The notes under the pieces are model-generated. The model was not told the origin of the DNA. It worked only from the letters and a program-made list of their open reading frames with translations, and made no database searches. Of a stretch of DNA of 46,684 bases, positions 24,895 to 32,884 are shown piece after piece. Numbering within the stretch: the stretch's first letter is position 1; every line of letters begins with the position of its first letter. The stretch spans positions 1 to 46,684 of the forward strand of contig JAOAPR010000081.1 of assembly GCA_025463005.1 (NCBI GenBank), in the 5' to 3' direction. Position numbers and translations under genes: made by a program. Source of the stretch: Bryobacterales bacterium. Its GTDB lineage: Bacteria > Acidobacteriota > Terriglobia > Bryobacterales > Bryobacteraceae.

Positions 24895-26175
24895 CTATGG
24901 AACTTCAGCCGATAGGGTGGCTGGGGTGGCTTCCAGTTGGTCGACCTCGCCACGCAGCTTTGCCCATTCGGCGCTGGCTTTCTTGGTGGGCGGAGAGGCC
25001 GGTGGCTTGCGATCCTTGTAGTAGCCGAGGACATTGGCGCGCAGCTCCGGTGAGATCCCGGAGAACTTCCGATTCGCGAGTTTACCTAATAGCTGGTCGT
25101 AGGCCTGGTCTGTTCCCAGGTATTCGCCTGCGGCCAGCGGTTTCCCCACGTCAAAATTCTCGTTCGCCAGTTCCAGCCGGCCCGAGCTGACCTTCACGAG
25201 CAGCGCGCGATAGTCGTCGACAGTCGCGTTGAAACTGGCCATGAACATCTTCTCGACTTCCGGAGTCGGCGTGCGGAACGCGAGGGACTTGAAAGGACCG
25301 GACTTGGGAACGATCCGCACTACCCAGGTCATCAGCTTTGTGCCAAATCCAGGCCGATGATAGTCGGTTCCCCATTCTTTTTCGTAGCTGGAGCGAGAAA
25401 GATTGTAGAGAAACTTCTTCTTCGTCATGCCCGGAATTTCCTTGGTGACTTGGTCCTTCTTCAGTTGCCATGCCACTCGCGTCATGCTTGGAATGATGGA
25501 ACCGACGCTATATCGGAAAGACCCCAATGCGAGGTCCAGGTTCCCGAAAATATCCTTCATCTCGACGCCGTACGTGTCGAGGAACGCACGTTCGAGGACC
25601 GGCTTTGCCACCTTAAAGCCAATGAACGCATGGTAGCGGTCCGGGGCGTAACGGCCTTGCGCAATCTGCAGCACGTCGAAGCTGAACTCCGTCCGGATGT
25701 GCGAAAGCGGACTATCCCAATAAGTCACCGTCTTCCCGAATTTGGTGCGGAGCTCGGGATAGAGAATAGGCACCGCGAGATTGGTAGCGATCCGATGCCC
25801 GTTGTTATCGGCGGCATAGTGGGCCAGCGCACCCAGCGCAAACGCGTATTCATCGATATCGTGCGACTCGCGGATCAGCGCCAGTATGAAGTCTCCGCTA
25901 CGAACGTAGTGCGTCAGGTCGCTGAACAGCCGGCTGCTGAACGGATAGTACCCCATGTCCTGGATGATGCAGCCCCCGTAAACGTAGGCGTGAGCCTGTT
26001 CCAATTCCTCAGGCGTGGCCGCGGGAAATCGTTGGAGAAGCATTTTTTGGATGGAGGTATCCCAAAGAGAGTCGACGATCGCTTCATGGGTGAGTACTGA
26101 ATAGGCGGATGAGGTCGAGACTGAAAGCAGAAGCAGAAGCAGAAGCACTAGCCGACGAACGAAGGGGCGGGGCAT
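24895..26175 (-). CDS. secreted zinc-dependent phospholipase C-like protein
   Basis: The 426-residue product has a strongly hydrophobic signal (LVLLLLLLLSVSTSSAYS) and then YSVLTHEAIVDSLWD, where the mature N terminus and THE provide metal ligands. ALGALAHYAADNNGHRIATN carries the HYxxD...H metal site of the zinc-dependent phospholipase C / S1-P1 nuclease fold. GSIIPSMTRVAW and a coiled C-terminal end (EWAKLRGEVDQLEATPATLS) follow. Substrate is unknown; phospholipid hydrolysis in the periplasm is the family expectation. I chose the ATG at 26175, one base after the upstream stop; an ATG at 26199 would overlap that gene. Confidence 0.75.
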   Translation of the reverse strand: MPRPFVRRLVLLLLLLLSVSTSSAYSVLTHEAIVDSLWDTSIQKMLLQRFPAATPEELEQAHAYVYGGCIIQDMGYYPFSSRLFSDLTHYVRSGDFILALIRESHDIDEYAFALGALAHYAADNNGHRIATNLAVPILYPELRTKFGKTVTYWDSPLSHIRTEFSFDVLQIAQGRYAPDRYHAFIGFKVAKPVLERAFLDTYGVEMKDIFGNLDLALGSFRYSVGSIIPSMTRVAWQLKKDQVTKEIPGMTKKKFLYNLSRSSYEKEWGTDYHRPGFGTKLMTWVVRIVPKSGPFKSLAFRTPTPEVEKMFMASFNATVDDYRALLVKVSSGRLELANENFDVGKPLAAGEYLGTDQAYDQLLGKLANRKFSGISPELRANVLGYYKDRKPPASPPTKKASAEWAKLRGEVDQLEATPATLSAEVP

Positions 26176-26176
26176 C

Positions 26177-26908
26177 CTATTGAGCCCGCACATAGGCATC
26201 GAGTTCGCTCACTTTATAGTCCACATCGCGGGCAACCATCGTATGCTGGCCCAGGAACCGGACATTGGCCGTGGACTCCGAGCCCGTTTGCAGCCACATG
26301 CCACTGACATCGCCATAGATCAACACGATACGGGCATCCCGCAGCCACCAGGACGGGGGCTTCCCGGGCTCGCCTTCGGTGCGGCGAAGCAAGTAGGTCG
26401 TCGAGTCCACCCAGATTTGACCGCGGAGCAGGATTTTGTCTTTGCGGCGCGGACGCATCTCCAGCACGTAACAGCGTTGGCCGGTCATTTCTTCTTCGCG
26501 GAGAAAGCTGAAGTTGTAGTTGGCCAGGGTCATGTCAGTGGACCCGTAATTCTTCGCGATGTCGGTTTCGCTGTCGAGCATCAGACGAACGATCTTTTCA
26601 CCCAGGCCCGCACCGTTAGCCCGCTGGATTGCGTACTGTTTGAGATCCGGGGGAACGAACGTAATATCGGCAGTCACCTCGGATTTAGTCGTCTGTCGCT
26701 CTAAGCCGAACAGTTTATAGTCGCGGGTGAGCTTGTAAGGACGAAGGCGTGCCCGGTTTTCAGCACGGGCCTGGGCCATCCGGGTCAGGATGGTTTCCAC
26801 CGTAGGGACTGCGCTCCCACTCTGAGGCTGGGCAGATGCGCCGCCACCCATGCACAGCATACTTGCACTTAGGAAAAGCGAGCACGAAATTCGTTGGCGT
26901 ACATTCAC
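26177..26908 (-). CDS. LolA-like outer-membrane lipoprotein-sorting protein
   Basis: The 243-residue protein has a signal peptide (MNVRQRISCSLFLSASMLCM ending GGGASAQ) and a LolA/LolB-type open barrel pattern: VETILTRMAQARAENRARLR, YKLFGLERQTTKSEVTADIT, RCYVLEMRPRRKDKILLRGQ, IWVDSTTYLLRRTEGEPGKP and PSWWLRDARIVLIYGDVSGM. Such proteins carry lipids or lipoproteins across the periplasm; the acidobacterial versions are numerous and not all are true LolA. It lies one base upstream of the phospholipase-like gene, so the two probably form an operon. Confidence 0.7.
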   Translation of the reverse strand: MNVRQRISCSLFLSASMLCMGGGASAQPQSGSAVPTVETILTRMAQARAENRARLRPYKLTRDYKLFGLERQTTKSEVTADITFVPPDLKQYAIQRANGAGLGEKIVRLMLDSETDIAKNYGSTDMTLANYNFSFLREEEMTGQRCYVLEMRPRRKDKILLRGQIWVDSTTYLLRRTEGEPGKPPSWWLRDARIVLIYGDVSGMWLQTGSESTANVRFLGQHTMVARDVDYKVSELDAYVRAQ

Positions 26909-27057
26909 GACAAAACTCCATCTTCCGCGCTGCCTTTGAGGTCACTCTCGGGCAGGCCGTCTCCGATCGAAGACGACCGTTCCCGGAGTGTTGATTAGTA
27001 CAACTCTCACGAAGCAGGTGAAAGGCCACTTCTCGAGGGACGGCAACCAGACCGATT

Positions 27058-27879
27058 CTACCGCAGCCGCGTACGCTCATTCGTGCGCAGACTGCCACCG
27101 GCAAACTGATAATCTCCCGATACCACTTGGCCCTGCTGGGTATTAACGACGCAAGAATAGGTAATATCCCTGGATTCGTTCCAGCTTCTGGCGCTACCGT
27201 GGCCCTGGATCGTCTCCTGGTTCGGGCCCCTACCCCGTCCCTGGGCTTGTCCCCGGCCGCGGCTTTGACCCTGGCCCAGAACCTGCCCCGGTCCCCGATC
27301 GTCGTACTGGTTTTGACCCTGCCGGTCGGCAAAGTTGTCAAAGTCGATGTAGGAACCACGCCCGTTCTGTGTCAAAAAGCGCTGCCGAACCATATCCTGA
27401 CAGGCGCGCACGTCGTCGAAGAACGGCGCGGGAGCATTTACTACGTCGCCTTGCGAATTCCAGGTCACCTCAAAAGCGTACTCATCGCCGCCGCCTTGAC
27501 GATCCTCAATGGCGATCATAGCGGTGTAATTGTTCATGCGGCTGGGCTCTTGTGCCAGGTTCACGCGGCTGCGGCCAGCGGTCTGGCGGATCTGAAAGTT
27601 GTTGACGGAATTGTAGGGGAGCGGCTGGCTGCATGAGCTGCCGTCGTCGCGGCCCTTGGAACCTTCAAGGGTGCGCACGAAAATCGTATCGCCGCGCATC
27701 CGCACTTCGGCTCGATTGTCGACCCACAAGCGGACGTCGCAGCGGCCTTCCCGGGCCCGAGGATCCCAACCGGGCATTTGGCGCGCGTGCAGTTGCATGT
27801 CGCCTTGTCCGAACGCGGCGCTCGACATGAATACAGCCGCGGCAACCAGAAATATGCGATTGAGATTCCTTTTTGACAT
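27058..27879 (-). CDS. secreted protein with Gly/Gln/Arg-rich linker, unknown function
   Basis: The 273-residue protein has a signal peptide (NRIFLVAAAVFMSSAAFGQG). The N-terminal domain contains EGRCDVRLWVDNRAEVRMRG and SSCSQPLPYNSVNNFQIRQT, then DEYAFEVTWNSQGDV. A low-complexity stretch (QVLGQGQSRGRGQAQGRGRG) separates a final segment ITYSCVVNTQQGQVVSGDYQ. Cysteines occur in pairs compatible with disulfides. I do not recognise a family. It precedes the LolA-like gene in the same direction with a 149-base gap. Confidence 0.6.
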   Translation of the reverse strand: MSKRNLNRIFLVAAAVFMSSAAFGQGDMQLHARQMPGWDPRAREGRCDVRLWVDNRAEVRMRGDTIFVRTLEGSKGRDDGSSCSQPLPYNSVNNFQIRQTAGRSRVNLAQEPSRMNNYTAMIAIEDRQGGGDEYAFEVTWNSQGDVVNAPAPFFDDVRACQDMVRQRFLTQNGRGSYIDFDNFADRQGQNQYDDRGPGQVLGQGQSRGRGQAQGRGRGPNQETIQGHGSARSWNESRDITYSCVVNTQQGQVVSGDYQFAGGSLRTNERTRLR

Positions 27880-27910
27880 GAATCAAATTATCCTTTGCAA
27901 AAGCGGCAGC

Positions 27911-28063
27911 TTAAAGAACCGGCCGCCGCCCCTGAATCACTCGAATGAGGACGACCACCACTGCAAGCACCAGCAGAATGTGGATGAACCCAGACATGGT
28001 GTAGGCCGTGGCTAATCCCAGCGCCCACATAATCAGCAGAATTACGGCAATGGTCCAAAGCAT
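27911..28063 (-). CDS. lmo0937-family small membrane protein
   Basis: The 50-residue protein has an excellent ribosome site (AAGGAG) before its ATG at 28063. It reads MLWTIAVILLIMWALGLATA at the N terminus, then YTMSGFIHILLVLAVVVVLI and RVIQGRRPVL at the end. This is the characteristic pattern of the lmo0937/DUF5670 family of two-span membrane proteins, often stress-linked; the biochemical role is unknown. The third copy of the shared 24-bp motif lies 139 bases before the start. Confidence 0.9.
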   Translation of the reverse strand: MLWTIAVILLIMWALGLATAYTMSGFIHILLVLAVVVVLIRVIQGRRPVL

Positions 28064-28201
28064 TTGTTCAACGCTCCTTATCTCAGGTTGAGGGGAGGCA
28101 CGCCGGTGGCCGTTGATGGCGAAACAGTGTGAGCGCCTGCCGGCCCAACCGCTAAGGTGGCGGGCGACTGCGTTGCGCCCGATCCCGTTTCAGCCGCCCG
28201 C

Positions 28202-28225
28202 GGTCAGGTGACCAAGTATGGTCAG
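28202..28225 (-). promoter_or_regulatory. copy C of the shared 24-bp operator-like motif
   Basis: Plus strand reads GGTCAGGTGAC, CAAG, TATGGTCAG. This copy has the most perfect dyad on the minus strand, TGACC-N6-GGTCA. It lies 139 bases before the lmo0937-type start and 14 bases after the stop of the next upstream gene. Confidence 0.6.
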
Positions 28226-28238
28226 TCGGGCGGAACGA

Positions 28239-28832
28239 TCATGGCTTGCGGCGCAATATCTTCTTTTTAACGTCGGGCCAGAATTCCGAGCCGAGATTGC
28301 CCACCAGATCGAATCCGATTTGAGCCGAACCCTGCGCGAGGCCCAGCTTGACAGTGTTGAGCCGGTCGGGATACCACTCGTTGGAAAGAACCGCTGCGCC
28401 GTATGCGCTCCCAAAACGCCAGGTGGCTAGCGTCTCTGTGCCCGAGTCCGTGCGCGTGAAGATTGTCCCGCGGAAGGCGTGCTTGATCCGGCGCCACGCT
28501 CCGGTATCGTCAGAGCGATGATATCGAGGGTCCTGGCGCAGGGTCGTGTCGAGACCGAAGGCGAGAACATTGCGAAGTCCGGAATAGGCCAGCGTCGAGC
28601 CCAGACGCTTGCCGTAACCAACTCCGCCTTGTCCCCATTCCCGTGGGAAGTCTATTTCCTGAAGAAAGCCAGCATAGACAGCGGAACCGACGAGAGCCCC
28701 TGGGCCGTAGGCCTCGACGGCATGAAAGCGCAGTTTGCTCTGCCATCCGGCTGGATCCAGCTCCTGCGCAGCGCTCACAGCACCAAATTGCGTGCTTCCG
28801 ATCACAATCAGCAGCAGAGGTCTCATCAACAT
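28239..28832 (-). CDS. secreted/outer-membrane protein of an acidobacterial family
   Basis: The 197-residue protein starts at the ATG at 28832, preceded by AGAGGAAG. The longer frame upstream is antisense to the Gln-rich gene and is Leu-rich noise. A signal peptide (MLMRPLLLIVIGSTQFGAVS AAQ) precedes FPREWGQGGVGYGKRLGSTL, DTTLRQDPRYHRSDDTGAWR, TIFTRTDSGTETLATWRFGS and a terminal GSEFWPDVKKKI. The QDPRY, TRTDSG and EFWPD markers recur in a common acidobacterial hypothetical family, probably membrane-associated. Function unknown. Confidence 0.75.
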   Translation of the reverse strand: MLMRPLLLIVIGSTQFGAVSAAQELDPAGWQSKLRFHAVEAYGPGALVGSAVYAGFLQEIDFPREWGQGGVGYGKRLGSTLAYSGLRNVLAFGLDTTLRQDPRYHRSDDTGAWRRIKHAFRGTIFTRTDSGTETLATWRFGSAYGAAVLSNEWYPDRLNTVKLGLAQGSAQIGFDLVGNLGSEFWPDVKKKILRRKP

Positions 28833-28910
28833 GGTGCTTCCTCTGTGCACGAGATAGCCCAACTGGGCACGAGATCGACCCACTGGCTGTCCACGTGCCT
28901 GTGTGGAGGC

Positions 28911-29849
28911 ATGAAACTCGTGGCAGTAACCAGCACCGCCGCCGCCCTGCTGTTGTTCGGAGCGCTGATCCAGGTGTACGCACAGGGTGACGGGCAGGGC
29001 AACAAGCAAGGCGATAAGCAGGGAGATAAGCAGGATAAGGCGGATAGGCCGCAAGGCAAACAGGGCAAAAGCGAGCAGCAGAAGGGCGCTCCGCAGGCGA
29101 AGCAAGAGCAGCGGTCCCAAGGGCAGCAGCCGCAAGCTCAGCAGCAGCCGCAGGCTCAGCAGCCTCAAGAACAGCAACAACGGCAGCAGCGTGATCGGCA
29201 GCCCCAGCAACAACAACAGCAGCAGCGAGTTCAACAACAGCAGCAGCCACAGCGCGATCAGCAGCCGCAACAACAACAGCAGCAGCGTGTTCAACAACAG
29301 CAGCAGCCACAGCGCGATCAGCAGCCCCAGCAACAGCAACAGCAGCAGCGTGTTCAACAACGACAACAGGCCCAGCCCCAACAACAGCAACAGCCGGCCC
29401 AGCGAGCCCTCAGACAATCGCAACCGCAGCGGACGCAGCAGCAGGCGCGCGTGTGGCAGCAGCAGCGGGGATGGGTACAGCAGGGTGGCTGGCAGGGACA
29501 CGATACCTGGCAGCAGGATCGCGCCCGAAATTGGTCATCCGAACATCGCACCTGGGCGCAACGCGGAGGCTACGGCGGCTATTACGTTCCTCAGTCCAGC
29601 TTCAGTCTCTATTTCGGCAACCAGCATTTCTTCCGGCTCCGATCGCGCCCGGTTATTTACCAGGGTTATCCGCGCTTCGAGTACAGCGGGTATTCGTTCC
29701 TGCTAGTCGATCCGTATCCGGAATACTGGTCCGACGACTGGTATGCTTCCGATGACGTTTATATCGACTACGACGACTACGATAATGGATACTACCTTTA
29801 CAATCGCCGCTATCCCGATGTGAGGCTCGCGATCACGATTGCACTGTAG
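28911..29849 (+). CDS. secreted glutamine-rich low-complexity protein
   Basis: The 312-residue protein has a signal peptide (MKLVAVTSTAAALLLFGALI QVYAQ), then a Gly/Lys/Asp-rich segment, then about 110 residues dominated by Gln with regularly spaced RVQQQQQPQRDQQPQQ units. A Trp/Arg/Gln segment follows (QQRGWVQQGGWQGHDTWQQD). The C-terminal domain is Tyr/Asp-rich (DDWYASDDVYIDYDDYDNGY) after FSLYFGNQHFFRLRSRPV, a pattern seen in YXWGXW-type secreted proteins. GGAGG lies only one base before the ATG, so the start may be inefficient. It may be a surface or matrix protein; no enzyme motif. Confidence 0.65.
   Translation: MKLVAVTSTAAALLLFGALIQVYAQGDGQGNKQGDKQGDKQDKADRPQGKQGKSEQQKGAPQAKQEQRSQGQQPQAQQQPQAQQPQEQQQRQQRDRQPQQQQQQQRVQQQQQPQRDQQPQQQQQQRVQQQQQPQRDQQPQQQQQQQRVQQRQQAQPQQQQQPAQRALRQSQPQRTQQQARVWQQQRGWVQQGGWQGHDTWQQDRARNWSSEHRTWAQRGGYGGYYVPQSSFSLYFGNQHFFRLRSRPVIYQGYPRFEYSGYSFLLVDPYPEYWSDDWYASDDVYIDYDDYDNGYYLYNRRYPDVRLAITIAL
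29191..29375 (+). repeat. 60-63-bp CAG/CAA-rich coding repeats
   Basis: Three successive units in the Gln-rich gene contain GATCAGCAGCC-type anchors at about 29191, 29254 and 29314, spaced 63 and 60 bases, separated by CAG/CAA runs. They encode RVQQQQQPQRDQQPQQ. The mixture of CAG and CAA codons is what one expects of a protein-level repeat rather than a pure triplet expansion. Confidence 0.8.
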
Positions 29850-29863
29850 TTAAGGTCGAGAGA

Positions 29864-29908
29864 TGGAGCTGGCGGAGGGGCTTGAACCCCCGACCCTCTG
29901 ATTACAAA
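29864..29908 (-). repeat. displaced 3' end of tRNA-Thr(UGU): left attachment site of island 1
   Basis: These 45 bases match 40127-40171, the 3' part of the intact tRNA-Thr(UGU), at 43 positions; the two differences (GC for AA at 29880-29881) fall in the T loop. The match runs from the CCA end to the anticodon loop and stops abruptly. This is the usual footprint of a tyrosine-integrase element that enters a tRNA 3' end and restores the gene with its own copy. Confidence 0.88.
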
Positions 29909-30407
29909 ACCAGTATGACATCAGGCCCGTGCGTGTCGATGCAGATGGAGCGAGGGCATTTGAGGGAGGCTGCCGCAGCTTGCTGCATCCACCAGCACGG
30001 CCTTGGGATAAGACGCAGGGTAAGACGCCACAATGCGATTTGGAACGCTCCACGCTCGTTTCTGGCACTGCAAAGGACCTTCCTGGCCTGACTTGGGCGG
30101 TCTCCGCCCCCCGAAAATGGCCGGGGGCCACGACCCACGAAAAGAACAGTTTTTCTTACGTCTGGAATTCGGGACATAACGCGATGCATCACCAATGGTT
30201 TCGGTTCGCTGAGAACCCCCATATGTGACTACTCTCGAATCGCAAAATCGGGGCCATTCGAGGACACTCGGCCTGGGTACACCGAGCCCCAACCATCCGA
30301 TTATTTCAACCCCCCGGTTTTAACGTTTCGATTCCGACGGAAGCTGGGCAACCTACTTTTGCGCCACGCGCGGAATTTTTTTGGGTCCGGTACGCTGAAG
30401 AAAGCGC
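29909..30407. other. gene-free left end of island 1
   Basis: I see no convincing gene in these 499 bases. The open frames on both strands lack ribosome sites and recognisable composition. The segment holds the paired integrase-arm-like repeats at 30005-30027 and a GC-rich inverted stretch near 30098-30125 (CCCCCGAAAATGGCCGGGGG). It probably serves recombination and possibly transfer or replication. Confidence 0.5.
30005..30027 (+). promoter_or_regulatory. paired arm-type repeats, left end of island 1
   Basis: GGGATAAGACG and GGGTAAGACG stand in direct orientation with TAAGACG starting 12 bases apart, 97 bases inside the left core repeat. The same heptamer occurs twice at the right end (40085 and 40098), and I find no other copies in the element. 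This fits arm-type binding sites of the tyrosine integrase or excisionase. Confidence 0.55.
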
Positions 30408-30779
30408 ATGAGCAATCAACCCGACGACACAGTTGTTAGGCTTGGACCCGCTGAGCCGATGGCGACATTCGAGGACCTCCTTTCGCTGTCGCTGGAAATG
30501 ATCGACCTTCAGCGAGCCAGGATTGCACGAGCGGCGCAAGAAGAGATGGCCGAGGGCGCATTGAGGAAGGATCTCTCAGTTGAACTGAAGCGGCTGAACG
30601 GCATGATGACGACATACAACGATCTTCTGAATTCCCCGCAGTCAAGGATTGCGCCGCAACCACCGGAGGGACCAAGCTTGATGGAGAACCTCCTGAACAA
30701 ACTTCAGGAGTCGCAGGATAAACGAGCGCGAGGCGGGCGAAAGAAGCAAATCTGCTCGTCCTCAGAAGCTTGCCCCTAG
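30408..30779 (+). CDS. hypothetical coiled-coil protein
   Basis: The 123-residue protein is mostly helical and charged: SLSLEMIDLQRARIARAAQE, LRKDLSVELKRLNGMMTTYN and LMENLLNKLQESQDKRARGG, ending with a basic segment GRKKQICSSSEACP. No family was recognised. It could be a small accessory or DNA-binding protein of the element. Its stop overlaps the stop of the convergent Mrr-like gene by four bases. Codon use and isolation leave moderate doubt. Confidence 0.5.
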   Translation: MSNQPDDTVVRLGPAEPMATFEDLLSLSLEMIDLQRARIARAAQEEMAEGALRKDLSVELKRLNGMMTTYNDLLNSPQSRIAPQPPEGPSLMENLLNKLQESQDKRARGGRKKQICSSSEACP

Positions 30780-31342
30780 CTAGTTGTATTCAGGAAATCC
30801 AGGATTGCATGAACCTGCTCGTCGTCGATCGTGTGACAGGAGTAGCCATTCTCAAGAGGCGTCAAACGCTGGCCCGCAAAGCGCGGAAGATTGGCCCATG
30901 GCGGTGGCACGACCGAATCGGAGTAAAGCGACCTCGTTTCGTAGAGCCAGCGTCCTTCAACAACCGTAATCGTCGCGATTCCGCGCGCCCGCGCGAGTTT
31001 GATTGCGCCCTCCTGAAAACCGGATGTTGAGAAAAGCATGCCTTTGTGCGCGCCGGTGTCGCGAAGCTTGCTCTCAAGTGCGAGAACCTCGTCGCGAGCG
31101 ACAGGGCGGCCCTGATGTTTACACTCCGCGAGGACTACCAACAGCGCGCCCGAAAAGAGTGTCAAGCGGACGACGACATCGACCGCATACTCACCTCCTT
31201 GACCAGCCACTTTCTCTTGATGGGTAGCTTTCCAATCTTCGGCATGCATGGCGCCGCGAGTAAGCCAGTCCCGAACCTGCAACTCGAAATCTTTCGGCGT
31301 TATCTCCACCGGGTCAGACGGATTCAATGGATCGAGCCGCAT
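30776..31342 (-). CDS. Mrr-like PD-(D/E)XK restriction endonuclease
   Basis: The 188-residue protein begins with a helix typical of Mrr_cat (TPKDFELQVRDWLTRGAMHA) and continues GQGGEYAVDVVVRLTLFSGA, LLVVLAECKHQGRPVARDEV and KGMLFSTSGFQEGAIKLARA. D55 and E73-x-K75 form the PD-(D/E)XK core, and STSGFQEGA is the usual Mrr C-terminal signature. Relatives cut modified DNA (type IV restriction) or act as stand-alone nucleases. No methyltransferase is adjacent, so a modification-dependent or resident-defence role is likely. It is island 1 cargo. Confidence 0.85.
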   Translation of the reverse strand: MRLDPLNPSDPVEITPKDFELQVRDWLTRGAMHAEDWKATHQEKVAGQGGEYAVDVVVRLTLFSGALLVVLAECKHQGRPVARDEVLALESKLRDTGAHKGMLFSTSGFQEGAIKLARARGIATITVVEGRWLYETRSLYSDSVVPPPWANLPRFAGQRLTPLENGYSCHTIDDEQVHAILDFLNTTS

Positions 31343-31448
31343 GGCAACGTATCATAGCGCTGTTCACGTTTGGGAAAACACGCACAACGCGAGGACGCGC
31401 CCCGCCCAAAAGTGACGGATCAAGTAAGGGGCATACACCTCAGGAGCG

Positions 31449-31922
31449 CTATTTTTGCGCAGTCGGTCTTACCACCCACTTGCCGTCCTGTATGGCGAAC
31501 TCTCCATAATCGTCCTCAGAAACGGTATCCACGATGCTGAAGCCAGACAATGAAGCTTCCAGCGACTTCCTGAGATGGTTCAGCCCCCCGCCCGAGAATA
31601 TGAGCACGTCTCCGAAACCCTTGCAGTTAATCAGTACGAGTCCGCGGATAGCGGGCTGTTGAGAACTGGACATGATCGGACACGTGACCTGCAACCATTT
31701 GGCAGTGTCAAAATCCACCTTCGCCGAATTCTGAAGAGTAGTCAGACCGTTTTGTACGGCAGATCTCATGGTGCGCGCGTCGAGGAACTGCCAGATGTTA
31801 CCCGCGATTGAAATCAGAAGGAGCGCGGCTAGGGTTGCCGCCGCCCATCTTGCAGGCCCCGGCGCAACTTCCCGGCCGTGAATCTGGACTGGCTCAAGAT
31901 TGAGGTTCAAGAAGTCGCTCAC
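31449..31922 (-). CDS. single-span membrane protein, unknown function
   Basis: The 157-residue protein starts with GTG at 31922. A membrane span (WAAATLAALLLISIAGNIWQ, about 26-45) separates a short cytoplasmic part from an extracytoplasmic domain with TAKWLQVTCPIMSSSQQPAI, VLINCKGFGDVLIFSGGGLN and LEASLSGFSIVDTVSEDDYG. It probably forms an operon with the upstream secreted-protein gene (31-base gap). I do not recognise the family; cargo of island 1. Confidence 0.6.
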   Translation of the reverse strand: MSDFLNLNLEPVQIHGREVAPGPARWAAATLAALLLISIAGNIWQFLDARTMRSAVQNGLTTLQNSAKVDFDTAKWLQVTCPIMSSSQQPAIRGLVLINCKGFGDVLIFSGGGLNHLRKSLEASLSGFSIVDTVSEDDYGEFAIQDGKWVVRPTAQK

Positions 31923-31953
31923 AAGGATTCTCTTTTCGCGCGGCGAGCGATAC

Positions 31954-32364
31954 TCACCTGCAAGCGTCCTTCTTTAACCAATTGTAGATAGCACTCGCGG
32001 CGGTTTTCACACCGCTCTGGAAAATGAGCGGATCATCCGACCAACTATCAGTGTGTGACCAGACTAGGTCGCCCGACTTTAGAGTGAGAGTCGCTGTGAC
32101 CCGGTCATGTCGGGTGCCAAGTTCCCGCACGACGGAGTCGTCCGCAACTTCAAGCGTAGCGTCCGCATCTGCTGGCTTAGTAACGAGGGTCAAACAGCCC
32201 TGACGTTTCTCCATGTCCTTACGGAGGTCCGAGCGAATCTTCTCCGCCGCCTCGTTGTTGCCCGCTACGAACACCTTCTTGACTTCGCGCAGCCGCGCAT
32301 CGGGCTTATCCTTCGCAAACAACACACCCGCTGCCAGCCACAAAACTAAAGCGAATCGAAGCAT
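31954..32364 (-). CDS. secreted protein, unknown function
   Basis: The 136-residue protein starts at the ATG at 32364, which has GGAGGT at ideal spacing; the longer frame upstream lacks a signal peptide. MLRFALVLWLAAGVLFAKDK is the signal, followed by REVKKVFVAGNNEAAEKIRS, GCLTLVTKPADADATLEVAD and VTATLTLKSGDLVWSHTDSW. The pattern, a conserved-lysine first strand and a TL..SGD.VW strand, resembles small secreted acidobacterial proteins. Its presence inside the element suggests acquisition from a related host. Confidence 0.65.
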   Translation of the reverse strand: MLRFALVLWLAAGVLFAKDKPDARLREVKKVFVAGNNEAAEKIRSDLRKDMEKRQGCLTLVTKPADADATLEVADDSVVRELGTRHDRVTATLTLKSGDLVWSHTDSWSDDPLIFQSGVKTAASAIYNWLKKDACR

Positions 32365-32555
32365 CGACCACCTCCCGGAGTTTGACTGTACCGCCACGCA
32401 AGAAGGGCGAGAGTCTGCAATTCCGCCCTCAGGAGCAGGCGTCCGAAAAGAGACGCCAGTAACGAGACTATCAACTCCCATCCCATTTTGGGTTAATCCT
32501 AATCCGGGTTCCAGACTGACAAGTGACCTTTGTTTTAAAACCTTGGCCTCAGAGC

Positions 32556-32789
32556 GTGCGGAAATCAATCTTTACTCCGACGTACGGGCAGTTCCGCCGT
32601 CTCCTTGTGGAGGCCCGCGAACAGTGCGGGCTGACGCAGACCGAGGTAGCCCGTAAGCTGTCAAAGCCTCAGTCTTTCGTCTCGAAGTTTGAGCGGGGAG
32701 AACGCCGGCTCGATTTGGTTGAGTTTTTAGAGATCGCTCGCGCGCTGGAAATCGATCCTCTCAAGTTCATCAGAAAACTCGTCCGCTAA
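32556..32789 (+). CDS. XRE-family helix-turn-helix regulator
   Basis: The 77-residue protein is a single HTH_3 domain: FRRLLVEAREQCGLTQTEVA, RKLSKPQSFVSKFERGERRL and DLVEFLEIARALEIDPLKFI. This is the common small phage-repressor-like regulator of mobile elements. I use the GTG at 32556, which matches the usual family start (RKSIFTP); a GTG at 32523 would add 11 residues. It probably controls the element genes that follow. Confidence 0.85.
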   Translation: MRKSIFTPTYGQFRRLLVEAREQCGLTQTEVARKLSKPQSFVSKFERGERRLDLVEFLEIARALEIDPLKFIRKLVR

Positions 32790-32884
32790 ACGTCACAACG
32801 TTATATCTCGTTTAGAATCAGTATCAATTGTTTTTCTACAGAATAGTTATTGACACGAATCATCTCGGGCAGCATACTTGACCC

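Noticed and set aside
29191-29375. CRISPR or triplet-expansion locus in the CAG-rich region
   Set aside because: Mixed CAG/CAA codons in an exported protein frame; no spacer structure.
28833-29501. Leu-rich N-terminal extension of the leftward frame opposite the Gln-rich gene
   Set aside because: It is the antisense of CAG/CAA repeats (CTG/TTG = Leu). The sense strand has a signal peptide and the real leftward gene has its own signal and ribosome site at 28832.
29864-29908. A functional second tRNA-Thr gene
   Set aside because: Only the 3' half is present; there is no D arm or 5' acceptor strand.
29902-30300. Open frames on both strands in the left end of island 1
   Set aside because: No ribosome sites, no recognisable composition, and they cross the recombination-site repeats.
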